In this document: positions 1 through 10,100 of the stretch, piece after piece
How positions within the stretch are numbered: the first letter of the stretch is position 1
Layout: each line of letters opens with the position of its first letter
Assembly (NCBI RefSeq): GCF_013407955.1
Contig: NZ_JACCBU010000001.1
Span: 1,178,001 to 1,242,000, forward strand
Reading direction: 5' to 3'
Length of the DNA stretch: 64,000 nucleotides
Source of the DNA: Microlunatus parietis
GTDB lineage: Bacteria > Actinomycetota > Actinomycetes > Propionibacteriales > Propionibacteriaceae
Program-made: the position numbers and the translations under genes
Notes under the pieces: model-generated
The model's input: the letters and a program-made list of their open reading frames with translations, nothing else
The model's database searches: none
What the model was told of the DNA's origin: nothing

Positions 1-1143
1 CACGGCATCGCGGTGGTGAAGACCTTCGGTCAGGCCGGCCGCAGTCACGACCGCTATCGGGAGGAAACGCGCCGGTTCGTCCGGTTCTACGACGGCTGGA
101 TGCGCGAGACCTCCGCCCTGTCCAGCACCATCGAGTTGATCACCTCTCCGCTGACCGTCCTGGTCTATCTGTGCGCGGTCGGGTTCCTGCTGGTCGGCGC
201 CGGGGTGATCGCCCCGCTGGCCGTACTGCCGGCGCTGCTGCTCGGGCTCGGCCTGACCGCGCCGCTGCTCCAGCTCGGCGCCACCGCCCAGTTCCTCCGG
301 AACGCCACCAAGGCCCGCGAGTCGCTGGCCGAGTTCTTCCGGACGCCGCCGATCACCGAGCCGGCGGACCCGGTCGAGCCGGCCGGCTCCGACGTGGCGC
401 TGCGGGACGTGTCGTTCGGCTACGACCAAGATCATCGGGTGCTGCACGAGATCGCCGCCCGCTGCGAGCCCGGCACGGTGACCGCGCTGGTGGGCGCCTC
501 CGGCTCGGGCAAGTCGACGCTGGCCCGGCTGGTCCCGAGGTTCTACGACCCGACCGCCGGCACCGTCGCGATCGGCTCCACCGACGTGTCGACGATCGCG
601 AGCCGGCGGCTCTACGCCGACATCGGTTTCGTCTTCCAGGACGCGTATCTGCTCCGGACCAGCATCCGCGACAACATCCGGCTGACCCGGCCGGACGCCG
701 ACGACGAGGCCGTCCAGCAGGCCGCCCGAGCCGCCCAGATCCATGATCGAATCCTGCGGCTGCCGCGTGGCTACGACTCCGTGATCGGCGTGGACGCGAC
801 CCTGTCCGGCGGCGAGGGCCAGCGGCTCACCATCGCCAGGGCGCTGCTCACCGACGCGCCGATCCTGGTCCTGGACGAGGCCACCGCGTTCGCCGACCCG
901 GACTCCGAGGCGGCGATCCAGCAGGCCTTGTCCCGGCTCGCCGCCGGGCGCACCCTGCTGGTGATCGCCCACCGCTTGCACACGATCACCGGCGTCGACC
1001 AGCTGCTGGTGCTCGACGAGGGCCGGATCGTCGAGCGCGGCACCCATGATCAACTCGCCGTGGCGGGCGGCCCGTACCAGGAGCTCTGGGCGCGCTACCG
1101 TCGGGCACGCTCCGGCTCCGGCCGGCTGGAGGTGGCGGGATGA
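1..1143 (+). CDS. ABC transporter half-molecule (permease-ATPase), 5' end outside window
   Basis: The frame is open from base 1, so this is the C-terminal part of a longer protein. It begins in the last membrane helices of an exporter-type transmembrane domain and continues into a full ATP-binding domain: Walker A GASGSGKST near visible residue 165, signature LSGGE near 268, Walker B ILVLDEATA near 288, then an AHRL H-loop. Its stop overlaps the next start as ATGA, and the next protein has the same architecture, so the two probably form a heterodimer. The exporter fold is also used by siderophore importers such as YbtPQ and IrtAB, so direction of transport is open. Confidence 0.93.
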   Translation, partial: HGIAVVKTFGQAGRSHDRYREETRRFVRFYDGWMRETSALSSTIELITSPLTVLVYLCAVGFLLVGAGVIAPLAVLPALLLGLGLTAPLLQLGATAQFLRNATKARESLAEFFRTPPITEPADPVEPAGSDVALRDVSFGYDQDHRVLHEIAARCEPGTVTALVGASGSGKSTLARLVPRFYDPTAGTVAIGSTDVSTIASRRLYADIGFVFQDAYLLRTSIRDNIRLTRPDADDEAVQQAARAAQIHDRILRLPRGYDSVIGVDATLSGGEGQRLTIARALLTDAPILVLDEATAFADPDSEAAIQQALSRLAAGRTLLVIAHRLHTITGVDQLLVLDEGRIVERGTHDQLAVAGGPYQELWARYRRARSGSGRLEVAG

Positions 1144-2873
1144 TCGGCAAACTGCTCCGGCTGACCACGGCCACCGGCCGACGGCAGCTGATCGGCTTGA
1201 TCACCACCGTCGTGATCACCGCGGTCCTGCAGGGCGTGGCGTTCGTCGTCCTGGTGCCGTTCCTGACCTCCTGGATCGCCGGCGACGCGGCGACCGCCGC
1301 CGGCTGGCTGATCACGCTGGTCGTGATCGCGCTCGTCTACGGCGTGGTGTTCCGGATCGGCAGCCTGCTCGGCCAGCGCGCCGCCACCGAAGTGCTGCAG
1401 TCGCTGCTGGACCGGCTCGGCGACCGGCTGGTCGAGCTCCCGCTCGGCTGGTACGCGACCGACCGGTCCGGCACCGCGGCCGACATCGCCACCCGCGGTG
1501 TGGTGTTCGCCTCGACGGTCCCGTACGCGATCCTCCGGCCGATCCTCACCGCGTTCATCACCCCGGCCACGGTGCTGGTCGGCGCGCTGCTGATCGACTG
1601 GCGGATCGGCCTCACGCTGGCCCTCGCGGTGCCGCTGATCTGGCTCTGCTACCGGTGGATCTCGCGCCGGATGGCTGCGGCCGATCGTGATCATGCCGCC
1701 GCGGTCGGCGACGCATCCGCCCGGGTGATCGAGTACGCCCGGGTCCAGCCGGCCCTGCGCGGGGTCGGCGACAACGCGATCGCCCGGCGGCTGGTGGCCG
1801 ACGCCCTGCGTGATCAGCACGCCGCGAACCGGGCGCTGATGATCACCGGCGGCACCGGCGTCGGCGTGTTCGGCGCCGTCGTCCAGCTGACGGTGATCGC
1901 GGTATTGATCGTCGGCAGCTACCTTGCGCTCGGCGGCGACCTCGGCCTCGGCTCCCTGGTCGCGCTGCTCGTGCTGGCGGTCCGGTTCACCGAACCGGTC
2001 GTCCACTCCGGCGCTCTCGGCGGCGGCGTCGCCATCGCGAGCAACACCCTGGACCGGATCCAGGGTCTGCTCGACGAGCCCGCGCTGCCCGAGCCGACGA
2101 CGCCGGCGCGGCCGAGCGACTCGGCCATCCGGTTCGACCGGGTCAGCTTCGGTTACGGCGATCAGCCGGTGCTGCGCGAGCTGAGCTTCGAGGTGCCGGC
2201 CGGCAGCACGACCGCGATCGTCGGCCCGTCCGGCTCCGGCAAGACCACGATCATCCGGTTAATCGCACGCTTCTACGACCCCGACCGAGGCACGGTCGCG
2301 ATCGGCGGAGCGGCGCTGCCCGACCTCGGCAGTCGCCAGGTCGCCGCCATGGTGGCGCCGGTCTTCCAGGACGTGTACCTGTTCGACGCGACGATCATCG
2401 ACAACATCAGGATCGGCGACCCGGCGGCATCCGAGGAGGACGTCCTCGACGCCGCCCGCCGGGCCCGGGTCGACGAGATCGCGGACCGGCTGCCGGGCGG
2501 CTGGCAGGCCCGGGTCGGCGAGGGCGGCAGCAACCTCTCGGGCGGCGAGCGGCAGCGGGTCTCGATTGCCCGCGCACTGCTCAAGCGGGCGCCGATCGTG
2601 CTGCTCGACGAGGCCACCGCGGCCCTCGACGTGACCAACGAGGCCGCGATCACCGACGCCGTGACCGCCGTCCGGGACGGCCGCACCGTCGTCGTGGTCG
2701 CGCACCGGCTGCAGACCATCGCCGGCGCCGACCAGATCCTGCTGCTCGACGAGTCAGGCACCGTCGCCGAACGCGGCACCCACGCCGAACTGCTCGCCGC
2801 CGGCGGCCGCTACGCGCGCTACTGGAACGAGCGGGTCGACGCGGCCGGCTGGCGCCTCATCCCGCAACCCTGA
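1140..2873 (+). CDS. ABC transporter half-molecule (permease-ATPase), partner of the preceding gene
   Basis: 577 residues, the usual length for a type IV ABC half-transporter. Hydrophobic helices fill about residues 20-280, followed by a nucleotide-binding domain with Walker A GPSGSGKTT near 362, signature LSGGERQR near 466, Walker B IVLLDEATAAL near 486 and AHRL. The start overlaps the preceding stop by four bases, which implies translational coupling and a heterodimeric pump. Only 13 bases separate it from the ECF S-component gene downstream. Linkage to an ECF importer and an MFS protein resembles iron-chelate operons, but no substrate can be read from this sequence. Confidence 0.94.
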   Translation: MIGKLLRLTTATGRRQLIGLITTVVITAVLQGVAFVVLVPFLTSWIAGDAATAAGWLITLVVIALVYGVVFRIGSLLGQRAATEVLQSLLDRLGDRLVELPLGWYATDRSGTAADIATRGVVFASTVPYAILRPILTAFITPATVLVGALLIDWRIGLTLALAVPLIWLCYRWISRRMAAADRDHAAAVGDASARVIEYARVQPALRGVGDNAIARRLVADALRDQHAANRALMITGGTGVGVFGAVVQLTVIAVLIVGSYLALGGDLGLGSLVALLVLAVRFTEPVVHSGALGGGVAIASNTLDRIQGLLDEPALPEPTTPARPSDSAIRFDRVSFGYGDQPVLRELSFEVPAGSTTAIVGPSGSGKTTIIRLIARFYDPDRGTVAIGGAALPDLGSRQVAAMVAPVFQDVYLFDATIIDNIRIGDPAASEEDVLDAARRARVDEIADRLPGGWQARVGEGGSNLSGGERQRVSIARALLKRAPIVLLDEATAALDVTNEAAITDAVTAVRDGRTVVVVAHRLQTIAGADQILLLDESGTVAERGTHAELLAAGGRYARYWNERVDAAGWRLIPQP

Positions 2874-2886
2874 CAGGAGCCCACCC

Positions 2887-3513
2887 GTGTCCACCACCTC
2901 CGCACCTTCCGAAGCAGCATCGCGGTTCAGCCTCCGGATGAGCCCGAGGGACTTGATCAACATCGGGATCTTCGGCGCGCTCTACCTGGTGGTCGTGTAT
3001 GCGATCAACATGCTCGGCTTCGTCAACCCCACCGTGATGCTGGTCGCGCTGGCGGCCAGCATCGTGGCCGGCGGCATCCCGTTCCTGCTGTTCCTGACCC
3101 GGGTCCGGCACGCCGGCATGATCATGATCTTCGCCGTCGTGACGGCCGGGATCCTCATGTTCGGTGGCCATCCGCCGGTCAGCTTCGTGATCACGCTCCT
3201 GTGCGCGCTCGGCGCCGAGGTCGTCGTCGCGGCCGGTCGCTACCGGTCCCGCCGCGCCGGGGTGCTGGCGTACGCGATCTATTCGGCCTGGTACGTCGGG
3301 CCGCTGATGCCGCTGTTCTACGCCCGGGACGACTACTTCGCGAGCCCGGCGATGCAGGGCATGGGCCAGGAGTACGTCCGCCAACTGGAGGCGCTGCTGT
3401 CGCCCGGCATGCTGATCGCGTTCGACGTGTCGACCGTGATCTTCGGCCTGCTCGGCGGGCTGCTCGGCCTGCGGCTGCTCCGCAAGCACTTCGAGAAGGC
3501 CGGCCTGGCGTGA
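2887..3513 (+). CDS. ECF transporter substrate-binding S component, Trep_Strep type membrane protein
   Basis: 208 residues with five to six hydrophobic helices. The opening SPRDLINIGIFGALYLVVVY, the internal FLLFLTRVRHAGM and the YVGPLMPLFYARDDYF stretch match the Trep_Strep family of small membrane proteins, which act as S components of energy-coupling-factor importers. It is followed directly by T and A components, so a dedicated group I ECF importer is complete here. The natural ligand of this family is not settled; related systems in Firmicutes have been tied to haem or iron uptake. An AGGAG stands about 7 bases before the GTG start. Confidence 0.85.
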   Translation: MSTTSAPSEAASRFSLRMSPRDLINIGIFGALYLVVVYAINMLGFVNPTVMLVALAASIVAGGIPFLLFLTRVRHAGMIMIFAVVTAGILMFGGHPPVSFVITLLCALGAEVVVAAGRYRSRRAGVLAYAIYSAWYVGPLMPLFYARDDYFASPAMQGMGQEYVRQLEALLSPGMLIAFDVSTVIFGLLGGLLGLRLLRKHFEKAGLA

Positions 3514-4205
3514 ATCGCGGGTTCCTGGATCCGCGGACGAAGCTGGCCCTGGTGCTGGCCACCAGCCTCACCGTGATGGCGCCCGGCGGTCTGATCTTCG
3601 TCCCGGCCGCCCTGCTGCTCGGCGTCGCGCTGGCCGCCACCGAGCGGGCCTGGCGTCGGCTGATCATCCTGCCGGCCGCGGCGCTGGGCCTGGCCGGCGT
3701 CGCCTACCTGCTGCCGCCGGTGGCGCCCCACCCCGCGATCGGGGCGCTCGGCGTCGCGGCCGCGTACTTCCTGCGGTTCGTCGCCGTCGGCGGCGTCGCC
3801 GCCCACCTGATCGCCAGCACGCCGCCGGCGGAACTGACCGCGGCGCTGCGGGCGGTCCGGGTGCCGCGGGTCGTCACGGTCCCGACCGCGGTGATGCTGC
3901 GCTTTGTCCCGGTGATCACGGCGGAGGCGGCGGCCGTCCACGACGCCATGCGGCTGCGCGGCATCGGCGGCTGGGCCGGGCTGGTCCGGCACCCGGTGCG
4001 CAGCATCGAACGGTTCACCGTGCCGGTGATCGCGGCGAGTCTCCGGGTCGGCGAGGACCTGTCCGCGGCCGCCCTGCTGCGCGGGCTCGGCTCTCGGCAC
4101 CGGCCCACGTCGATGCGCCCGCCACGGTTCGGCCCGGCCGACCTGCTCCTCCTGATCTTGGTCGCCGGTGCTGTCTCGGCCACCCTGCTCTGGGCCCGAC
4201 CATGA
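3510..4205 (+). CDS. ecfT: ECF transporter transmembrane T component
   Basis: 231 residues from a GTG that overlaps the S-component stop (GTGA). The N-terminus RGFLDPRTKLALVLATSLT is the typical opening of the CbiQ/EcfT family, where DPRxK begins the first helix. The C-terminal half contains the cytoplasmic coupling region with an A-M-R-L-R-G-I-G segment and later A-A-L-L-R-G-L-G, corresponding to the two Ala-Arg-Gly type motifs that dock to the ATPases. Longer in-frame upstream starts would run through the S-component gene and are unlikely. It couples ATP hydrolysis to toppling of the S component. Confidence 0.9.
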   Translation: MNRGFLDPRTKLALVLATSLTVMAPGGLIFVPAALLLGVALAATERAWRRLIILPAAALGLAGVAYLLPPVAPHPAIGALGVAAAYFLRFVAVGGVAAHLIASTPPAELTAALRAVRVPRVVTVPTAVMLRFVPVITAEAAAVHDAMRLRGIGGWAGLVRHPVRSIERFTVPVIAASLRVGEDLSAAALLRGLGSRHRPTSMRPPRFGPADLLLLILVAGAVSATLLWARP

Positions 4206-5632
4206 TCGACATCCGCGACGTGCACTGGCGCTATGCCGCCGCGACCGAGCCGGCCCTGCGCGGGTTCAACCTGACCGTCGAGCCGGGCGAGGTGGTCCTG
4301 CTCTGCGGCGCCAGCGGCTCCGGCAAGAGCACCGCTCTGCGGCTGCTGAACGGGCTGATCCCGCACTTCCACGACGGCGACCTGCAGGGCACGGTCCGGG
4401 TCGCCGGGCTGCCCGTGCCGGACACCCCGCTGGAGGAGCTGGGCCGGCGGACCGGTTCGGTGCTGCAGCATCCGCGGCGGCAGTTCTTCACCGGTGCGGT
4501 CGGTCCCGAACTCGCGTTCGCCCTCGAGAACCTGGGCACCGACCCGTCGGTGATCCGGCGTCAGGTGGAGCTCACCGCCGCCGACTTCGGGCTGCTGCCG
4601 CTGCTGGAGCGGCCGCTGGCAGCGCTGTCCGGCGGCGAGCAGCAGCGGGTGGCCTGCGCCGCCGCGGTCACCCACCGGCCGGTGCTGGTCCTCTTCGACG
4701 AACCGACGTCGAACCTGTCCACCGACGCCATTGATCATTTCGTGGCGGGGGTGCGCCGGCTTCGCGCTGCCGGTGCCGCGGTGGTGATCGCCGAGCATCG
4801 GCTGCACCCGTTGCGGGACGTCGTGGACCGGGTCGTCGTGCTCCGGGACGGCCGGGTCGAGACCGGCTGGACGGCGGCCGAATTCCGTCGCCTGGACGAT
4901 GCGACCCTCGCGTCGGCCGGCCTGCGCGGAGATCTCGCGCCGGTCACGGGGCCGCGGCCGGCTCCCCCGGAGCATGATCACGGGCTCCGGCTCGAGGACG
5001 TACGGTGCGCCGAACGCGGCCGGCCGACGCTGACGCTGGACCGGGCCTTCTTCCCGGCCGGCGCGGTGACCGCGGTGCGCGGACCGAACGGGGCCGGCAA
5101 GACCACACTGGCCCGGGTGATCACCGGCCTGCAGCGGCACCGCGGTGTGGTCCGGCTGAACGGGCAGCCGCTCGGTCCGGCCCGCCGGCAGCGCTCCAGC
5201 GCGCTGGTGATGCAGGACGTCCAGCGGCAACTGTTCACCGACCGGGTGACCGCCGAACTGACCCTGGGCGGTTCCGCGGTCGACGACGAGCGGGTGACCG
5301 CACTGCTCGCCGATCTTGATCTTCTGGTGGTACGGGATCGGCACCCGCTCGCGCTCTCCGGCGGCCAGCAGCAGCGGGTCGCGATCGCCGCGGCCCGACT
5401 GTCCGGCAAGCCGATCGTGATCTTCGACGAACCGAGCTCGGGCGTGGACCGGCGGCACCTGGCCTCGATCACCCGGGTGATCCGCGAGCTGGCCGACGAG
5501 GGCGCTGTGGTCGTGGTGATCAGTCACGACGAGGCGCTGCTCGCCCCGGTCGCCGATCATGCCCTCGAGCTCGTACCGCCGAACGGCAGCGGATCACACG
5601 AAACAGAACGGAATCAGGCATGGGCACGCTGA
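4202..5632 (+). CDS. ECF transporter double ATPase A component
   Basis: 476 residues holding two tandem ATP-binding domains, so one chain replaces the usual EcfA/EcfA' pair. The first has Walker A GASGSGKST near residue 37 and LSGGEQQR near 142; the second has GPNGAGKTT near 294 and LSGGQQQR near 387, each followed by LFDEPTS or IFDEPSS Walker B. The ATG overlaps the EcfT stop. The second ATPase domain is followed by only a short tail. It overlaps the MFS gene by 13 bases, keeping the operon fully coupled. It energises the ECF importer encoded just upstream. Confidence 0.93.
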   Translation: MIDIRDVHWRYAAATEPALRGFNLTVEPGEVVLLCGASGSGKSTALRLLNGLIPHFHDGDLQGTVRVAGLPVPDTPLEELGRRTGSVLQHPRRQFFTGAVGPELAFALENLGTDPSVIRRQVELTAADFGLLPLLERPLAALSGGEQQRVACAAAVTHRPVLVLFDEPTSNLSTDAIDHFVAGVRRLRAAGAAVVIAEHRLHPLRDVVDRVVVLRDGRVETGWTAAEFRRLDDATLASAGLRGDLAPVTGPRPAPPEHDHGLRLEDVRCAERGRPTLTLDRAFFPAGAVTAVRGPNGAGKTTLARVITGLQRHRGVVRLNGQPLGPARRQRSSALVMQDVQRQLFTDRVTAELTLGGSAVDDERVTALLADLDLLVVRDRHPLALSGGQQQRVAIAAARLSGKPIVIFDEPSSGVDRRHLASITRVIRELADEGAVVVVISHDEALLAPVADHALELVPPNGSGSHETERNQAWAR

Positions 5633-6864
5633 ACACCACGACGGCCGCCACGGCACAGCAACAGGTGCCGTTGGTGCTGGCGACGGTCTTCGTCGCCTAC
5701 CTCGGCCAGTTCACGCTGAACCCGATCATCGCGCCGCTGGCCCGCGAGGTCGGGCTGGCCGAGTGGCAGATCGGCGTGACCATCGGCGCCGCGGCGCTGA
5801 TGCTGGTCGGCACCAGCCAGTTCTGGGGCCGCCGATCCCAGTCCTGGGGCCGCAAGCCGGTGCTCACCGGAGCGCTGGCGCTCGGCACCGTGACCATGAT
5901 CATGTTCACCCTGGTGGCGATCCTCGGCATGCGCGGCATGATCGCCGGGACCTGGCTGTTCGTCCTGTTCGTGCTGCTCCGCGGTCTGGGCTTCGGGGTC
6001 GCCATCTCGGCCGTACCGCCCACGGCCCAGGCCTACATCGCCGACGTCACCGAACCGGGAAAGCAGCGAGTCGCGTGGCTGTCCGGACTCGGCGCGGCGC
6101 AAGGGATCGCGATGGTCGGCGGTGCCGCGCTCGGCGGCGGTCTGTCGGCCTTCGGCCTGGCCACGGCCTTGATCGCGGTGCCGGTGGTGCTGTCGATCGG
6201 GCTGCTGTTGGTGATCATCAAGCTGCGCCGCGAGCCGGCGACGACCTTGATCGAGAAGCCGGTCCGGCCGCGGGTAAGCGACGGCCGGATCTGGCCGTAT
6301 CTGGTGGCCGGATTCGGTCTCTACACGGCGCTCGGCTTCATCCAGGTGGCCACCGGTTTCATCGTCATCGACCGGTTCGGCCTCGATCCGCAGGCCGCCG
6401 GCCCGCTCACCGGCGGAGCCCTGATCGCCGCCGGCGTCGGGGTGATCGTGGCGCAGTCGGTGATCGTCCCGCGGACCGGCTGGCGACCCGGGATCCTGCT
6501 CCGGGTCGGCTCGGCCGCCGCTCTCGCCGGCTATCTGATCATGATCCCGGACGCCGGCCCGGTGGTCCTGATCGCGTCGATGCTGATCATCGGCCTCGGC
6601 CTCGGGATCGCCGGGCCCGGCTATCTGGCCGGGCCGACGATGGCGATGCGGCGTGAGGAGCAGGGCGGCCTGGCCGGCCTGCTCTCCGCGAACCTCGGGC
6701 TCACCTTCGTCATCGCCCCGTTGGCCGGCACCACCCTGTACGGGCTCCAACCCGCATTGCCGATCATCGCCTCCGCGGTGATCATGGCCGCCGTCACGGT
6801 CTTCGTCGCCGTCCATCCCCGATTCCGACGCACCGACACAGATCCGTGTCGCGATCTCTCTTGA
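5620..6864 (+). CDS. MFS transporter
   Basis: 414 residues with twelve predicted hydrophobic helices and the loop sequence GRRSQSWGRKP between helices 2 and 3, which is the MFS motif A region (G-x-x-x-D/x-x-G-R-R/K). The start lies inside the end of the ATPase gene, making this the last member of the operon. Its placement after ABC and ECF transporters recalls YbtX- or CntE-type MFS proteins found with metallophore systems, although no metallophore synthesis gene is visible here. The family fit is secure; the substrate is not. Confidence 0.88.
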   Translation: MGTLNTTTAATAQQQVPLVLATVFVAYLGQFTLNPIIAPLAREVGLAEWQIGVTIGAAALMLVGTSQFWGRRSQSWGRKPVLTGALALGTVTMIMFTLVAILGMRGMIAGTWLFVLFVLLRGLGFGVAISAVPPTAQAYIADVTEPGKQRVAWLSGLGAAQGIAMVGGAALGGGLSAFGLATALIAVPVVLSIGLLLVIIKLRREPATTLIEKPVRPRVSDGRIWPYLVAGFGLYTALGFIQVATGFIVIDRFGLDPQAAGPLTGGALIAAGVGVIVAQSVIVPRTGWRPGILLRVGSAAALAGYLIMIPDAGPVVLIASMLIIGLGLGIAGPGYLAGPTMAMRREEQGGLAGLLSANLGLTFVIAPLAGTTLYGLQPALPIIASAVIMAAVTVFVAVHPRFRRTDTDPCRDLS

Positions 6865-7164
6865 ACTCGAGCGGTTCAACCTTGGAATCGCGTCGAGCGC
6901 TCCACCTGCAGTGATTTCGCGCCACGACCCTTGCGCCAGCTTCGATCGTCAACGCCATGGAAGAAGCAAGGGAGCCAGTGGGAGGGATCGTAGGTCCGTC
7001 GTCGAGAACAAGCTAGCGCGCAGCCCCAGTCCACCGACCTCACTTCACGACGTCCTGGCCGCCACCGATGAGGACGCCGTCGCCTTGGAGGTCCGCCGCG
7101 ATCGAACACTCGGAGACGTTCCGGACCTCGCAACACCGCCTCCCGAGCCCGAACACGAGGATCC
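6865..7164. other. intergenic gap, no convincing gene
   Basis: About 300 bases between convergent units. Short open frames on both strands (for example 6911-7168 on the plus strand) have no ribosome binding site, no recognisable family and Arg/Ser-rich composition typical of non-coding frames. Right at the MFS stop, TTGAA (6861-6865) and TTCAA form a small inverted repeat around CTCGAGCGG, which could be part of a weak terminator but lacks a T-run. Confidence 0.5.
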
Positions 7165-10100
7165 CTAAGCCCGATAGGACGCCTGGTTCTCGATCCGGAA
7201 GGTGGTGTCGCCGGTCCACCGGGTGAACGGCAGGAACTGCAGCTCCGTGCTGCCGTCGTCGTTGAACGTGAAGCCTGGGTCGATCCCGTCGATCTCCAAC
7301 TCCTGCCCGGCGACCGCCTTGATCGGATACCCGTGCGTCTTGCCGTCCGGATGGGTCACCACCAGCGTCTTGCCGATCATGGTCTCCGGTACGGCGACGT
7401 CGGTGACGAAGCCGTTCTTGGCGTCGCCGTCCGGCCGGCGCAGCACGCCGGTGATCTTGCCGGTGATCGGACCGTCGCCGGCGACCTGCGCGCTGCCGTG
7501 GCTGAGCGCCGTGCCGCCGACCAAGATCAACCGGGTGACCGTGCCGGCGACGATCCGGACCAGGCCGAGCTTGCCGGTCAGGGTCGCGCCGCCGGCCGTC
7601 ATCGCCGTCTCCGGGTCGGCCGAACTGAGCACCAGGTCGGTCACGTCGCCGTAGCTGATCTTGACCGCGATCGAGCCGTCCGCGGCCTGGTCCGGAACGA
7701 TCCGCTCGATCCGCTCGACCCGGGTCGCCTTGCCCGGACCGTGCGGTTCGATCATGGTGACGAACTGGCTGCGCAGGTTGCTGCCGTCCTTGCGCAGCAC
7801 CGCGGTCGGCAGCCAGTACTTGACCGCCTCGTTGTTGGTGTCCTTGCTGGTGCCGCTGGTCCGGGTGGCCCGCAGCGACGGTGACTCGCCGAGGAACAGC
7901 TCGGCCGCGCCGTCACCGGATAGCCCCAGGATCCTTGCCCCGGCAAGATTCTGGCCCTTCGCGTCGATCGTGTTCAGGCGGAGCCCGTAGGCGCCGTCGG
8001 CCACCTCGCCGCGCTTCACCTTCCGGACGTAGATGTAGCCGTAGTAATGGCCCTCCGCGTCGCCCGGGTCGAGCTCGGTGGTCGGCTCCCGTACCTGCAC
8101 GCCCTCCGGCAGCAGGTACGGCCCGTAGTCGGCGAGCTCGCCGTCGGCGGCGAAGGTCGCGTCGCGGTTGGCGTCGCCGTGCAGCGCGTACTCGTGCCGA
8201 TCACCGCCGGTGACCCGGAACAGGTCGAGCAGATAACCTTCGTTGTTCGCTGCGCCGTCGAAGCCGATCTGCCACACCTCGCGGACGTACTCGGAGGTCT
8301 CCGGGTAGGCGTCCGGTTCGGCGACTCGCATCACCTCGACCAGCTCGTCGGTGTGCTCGAAGATCTCGACGTTGCCGCCGTGCTGGGCCGCGCCGGACGC
8401 GATCATGTTCTTGCTGTTCACGACCACCGTGTTGTGGGCCAGCGTCGACAACGTCCACTGCCGATAGAACGTATGCGTGTAGCCGATGTCGGGCAGCAAC
8501 TCCTGGCCCTCCGCGAACACGGCGAGACTGAGCGGATCGTAGTGATGGTGGCCGTACTTCGGCGAGTGCACCAGGTAGGCCTGGGCCGGGTTTCCGGTCG
8601 GCTCGCCGGCCGCGTCGCGTTCGGCCTGCGCCGCCTCGTCGAGCAGCGCGAACTGTACGACGCCGAGCTTGAAGTTCGTCGACGCGTCGTTCTTGCCGAC
8701 CCCGAAGAACGTGATCACGTGTCGTCCGGCGGTCAGTGGCACGGACCCGACGGTCTCGAACTTCGCCACCCCGCCGGTGCCGTAGAACTCGACCTCGCCC
8801 ACCGCGGTCTCGTCGATCGACACCCGGTAGCGACCGTACGTGCCGGCCCGGAACGGCTGCAGATCAAGATCGAAGGTGCCCGCCGTCGGTGTCTCGAAGG
8901 CGAAGCTGATCGACTGGCCGACCGTGGTCGCCTCCAGCTGGACCGTGCCGCTGTCGGGATAGTTCGTGTGCGGTACGGACTGGGCGGTGATCTCCAGTTC
9001 CGGGAAGGCGAAGATCACCCCGAAGTAGTCGGACGGATCGACCGTCCGGCCGCGGGCCAGCCGGGTCACGCCGCCGGCCGGCATCAGGAACGACCCGGCG
9101 TCGTGCTGCGGCCGGCCGGCGGTGGCCGAGGCCCAGGTGTCGTTCATCGGGAACAGCTTGCTGTCGGGGTAGCAGAGCCGGTTCGACACCTCGATCGCGT
9201 TGGCCAGCACGGGGACTTCCGCGCCGAGATCAAGATCATCGAATCGCTCGCCGGACCGTGGCGAGGCATAGCCGGCGGGGTCGGTCCAGCCGGCCAGCTC
9301 GTCGATCACCCGGACCAGGCCGTTGGTGGCCTGGTTGTGGTACGAGAGCGTGTTCTCCTTGTAGTAGCCGTCGAACAGGTACGTGCTCCGGCCGTACTCC
9401 CGCGCCCATTCCACGGTCTCGTGGATGTAGCTCGGATCGGTGAACGCTTTGCCCATCGCGATCAGGCCGACCGCGTTCGTGTAGTCCATGTTGTGGTACA
9501 AGATCACGTAGCTGCGGTAGAACTCGACCGACGGCAGCAGCATCTCGTTCTTGATCTTGGCCGCGACGTCCTCGCCGACCTCGTCGCCGAGCACGTCGAA
9601 CGCGTTCGTCCCGGCGACGATTGCGTACGCGGTGGGCAGGTTGCGGAACGTGTTCAGTTCGCTGGCCGACCAGCGGCTCCAGGTGCCGCCCCAGTAGTAG
9701 TTGACCGGCAGCGAAGCCGGCTCGGTCGGTCGGGTGAACCACGGGTACTCGTTGGTCGGCACCCAGCCCGGGTACACCTGGGCGAACCGGTGCATCACCC
9801 GGGCGGCGCCGAGCGGGTCGGTCTTGGCCAGGTCCGGCAGCCGGTTCAGGACGTACTCGCGACGGCGGAACCACAGGTGCGCGGTCAGGAAGAACCGCCG
9901 CTTCGTGCCCGGATCCTCGTAGTAGCGGTACTCCTGCTGCTGGCCGAGCCGGTTGGTGACCGTGATCGACTTGTCCTCCGGATAGTCCGGATGGTTCGGG
10001 TAGCGCTCGTCGGTGTAGTTGGACTGCAGCACGTCCGGATCGTTCGGATCGAACGTGTAGAGGTTGTTCGGGTGCAGCTGCGGCTGGTCCGGGATGCCGA

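Noticed and set aside
6911..7168. Open frame of 85 codons in the first intergenic gap
   Set aside because: No ribosome site, no family resemblance and it runs into the opposite gene; composition looks non-coding.
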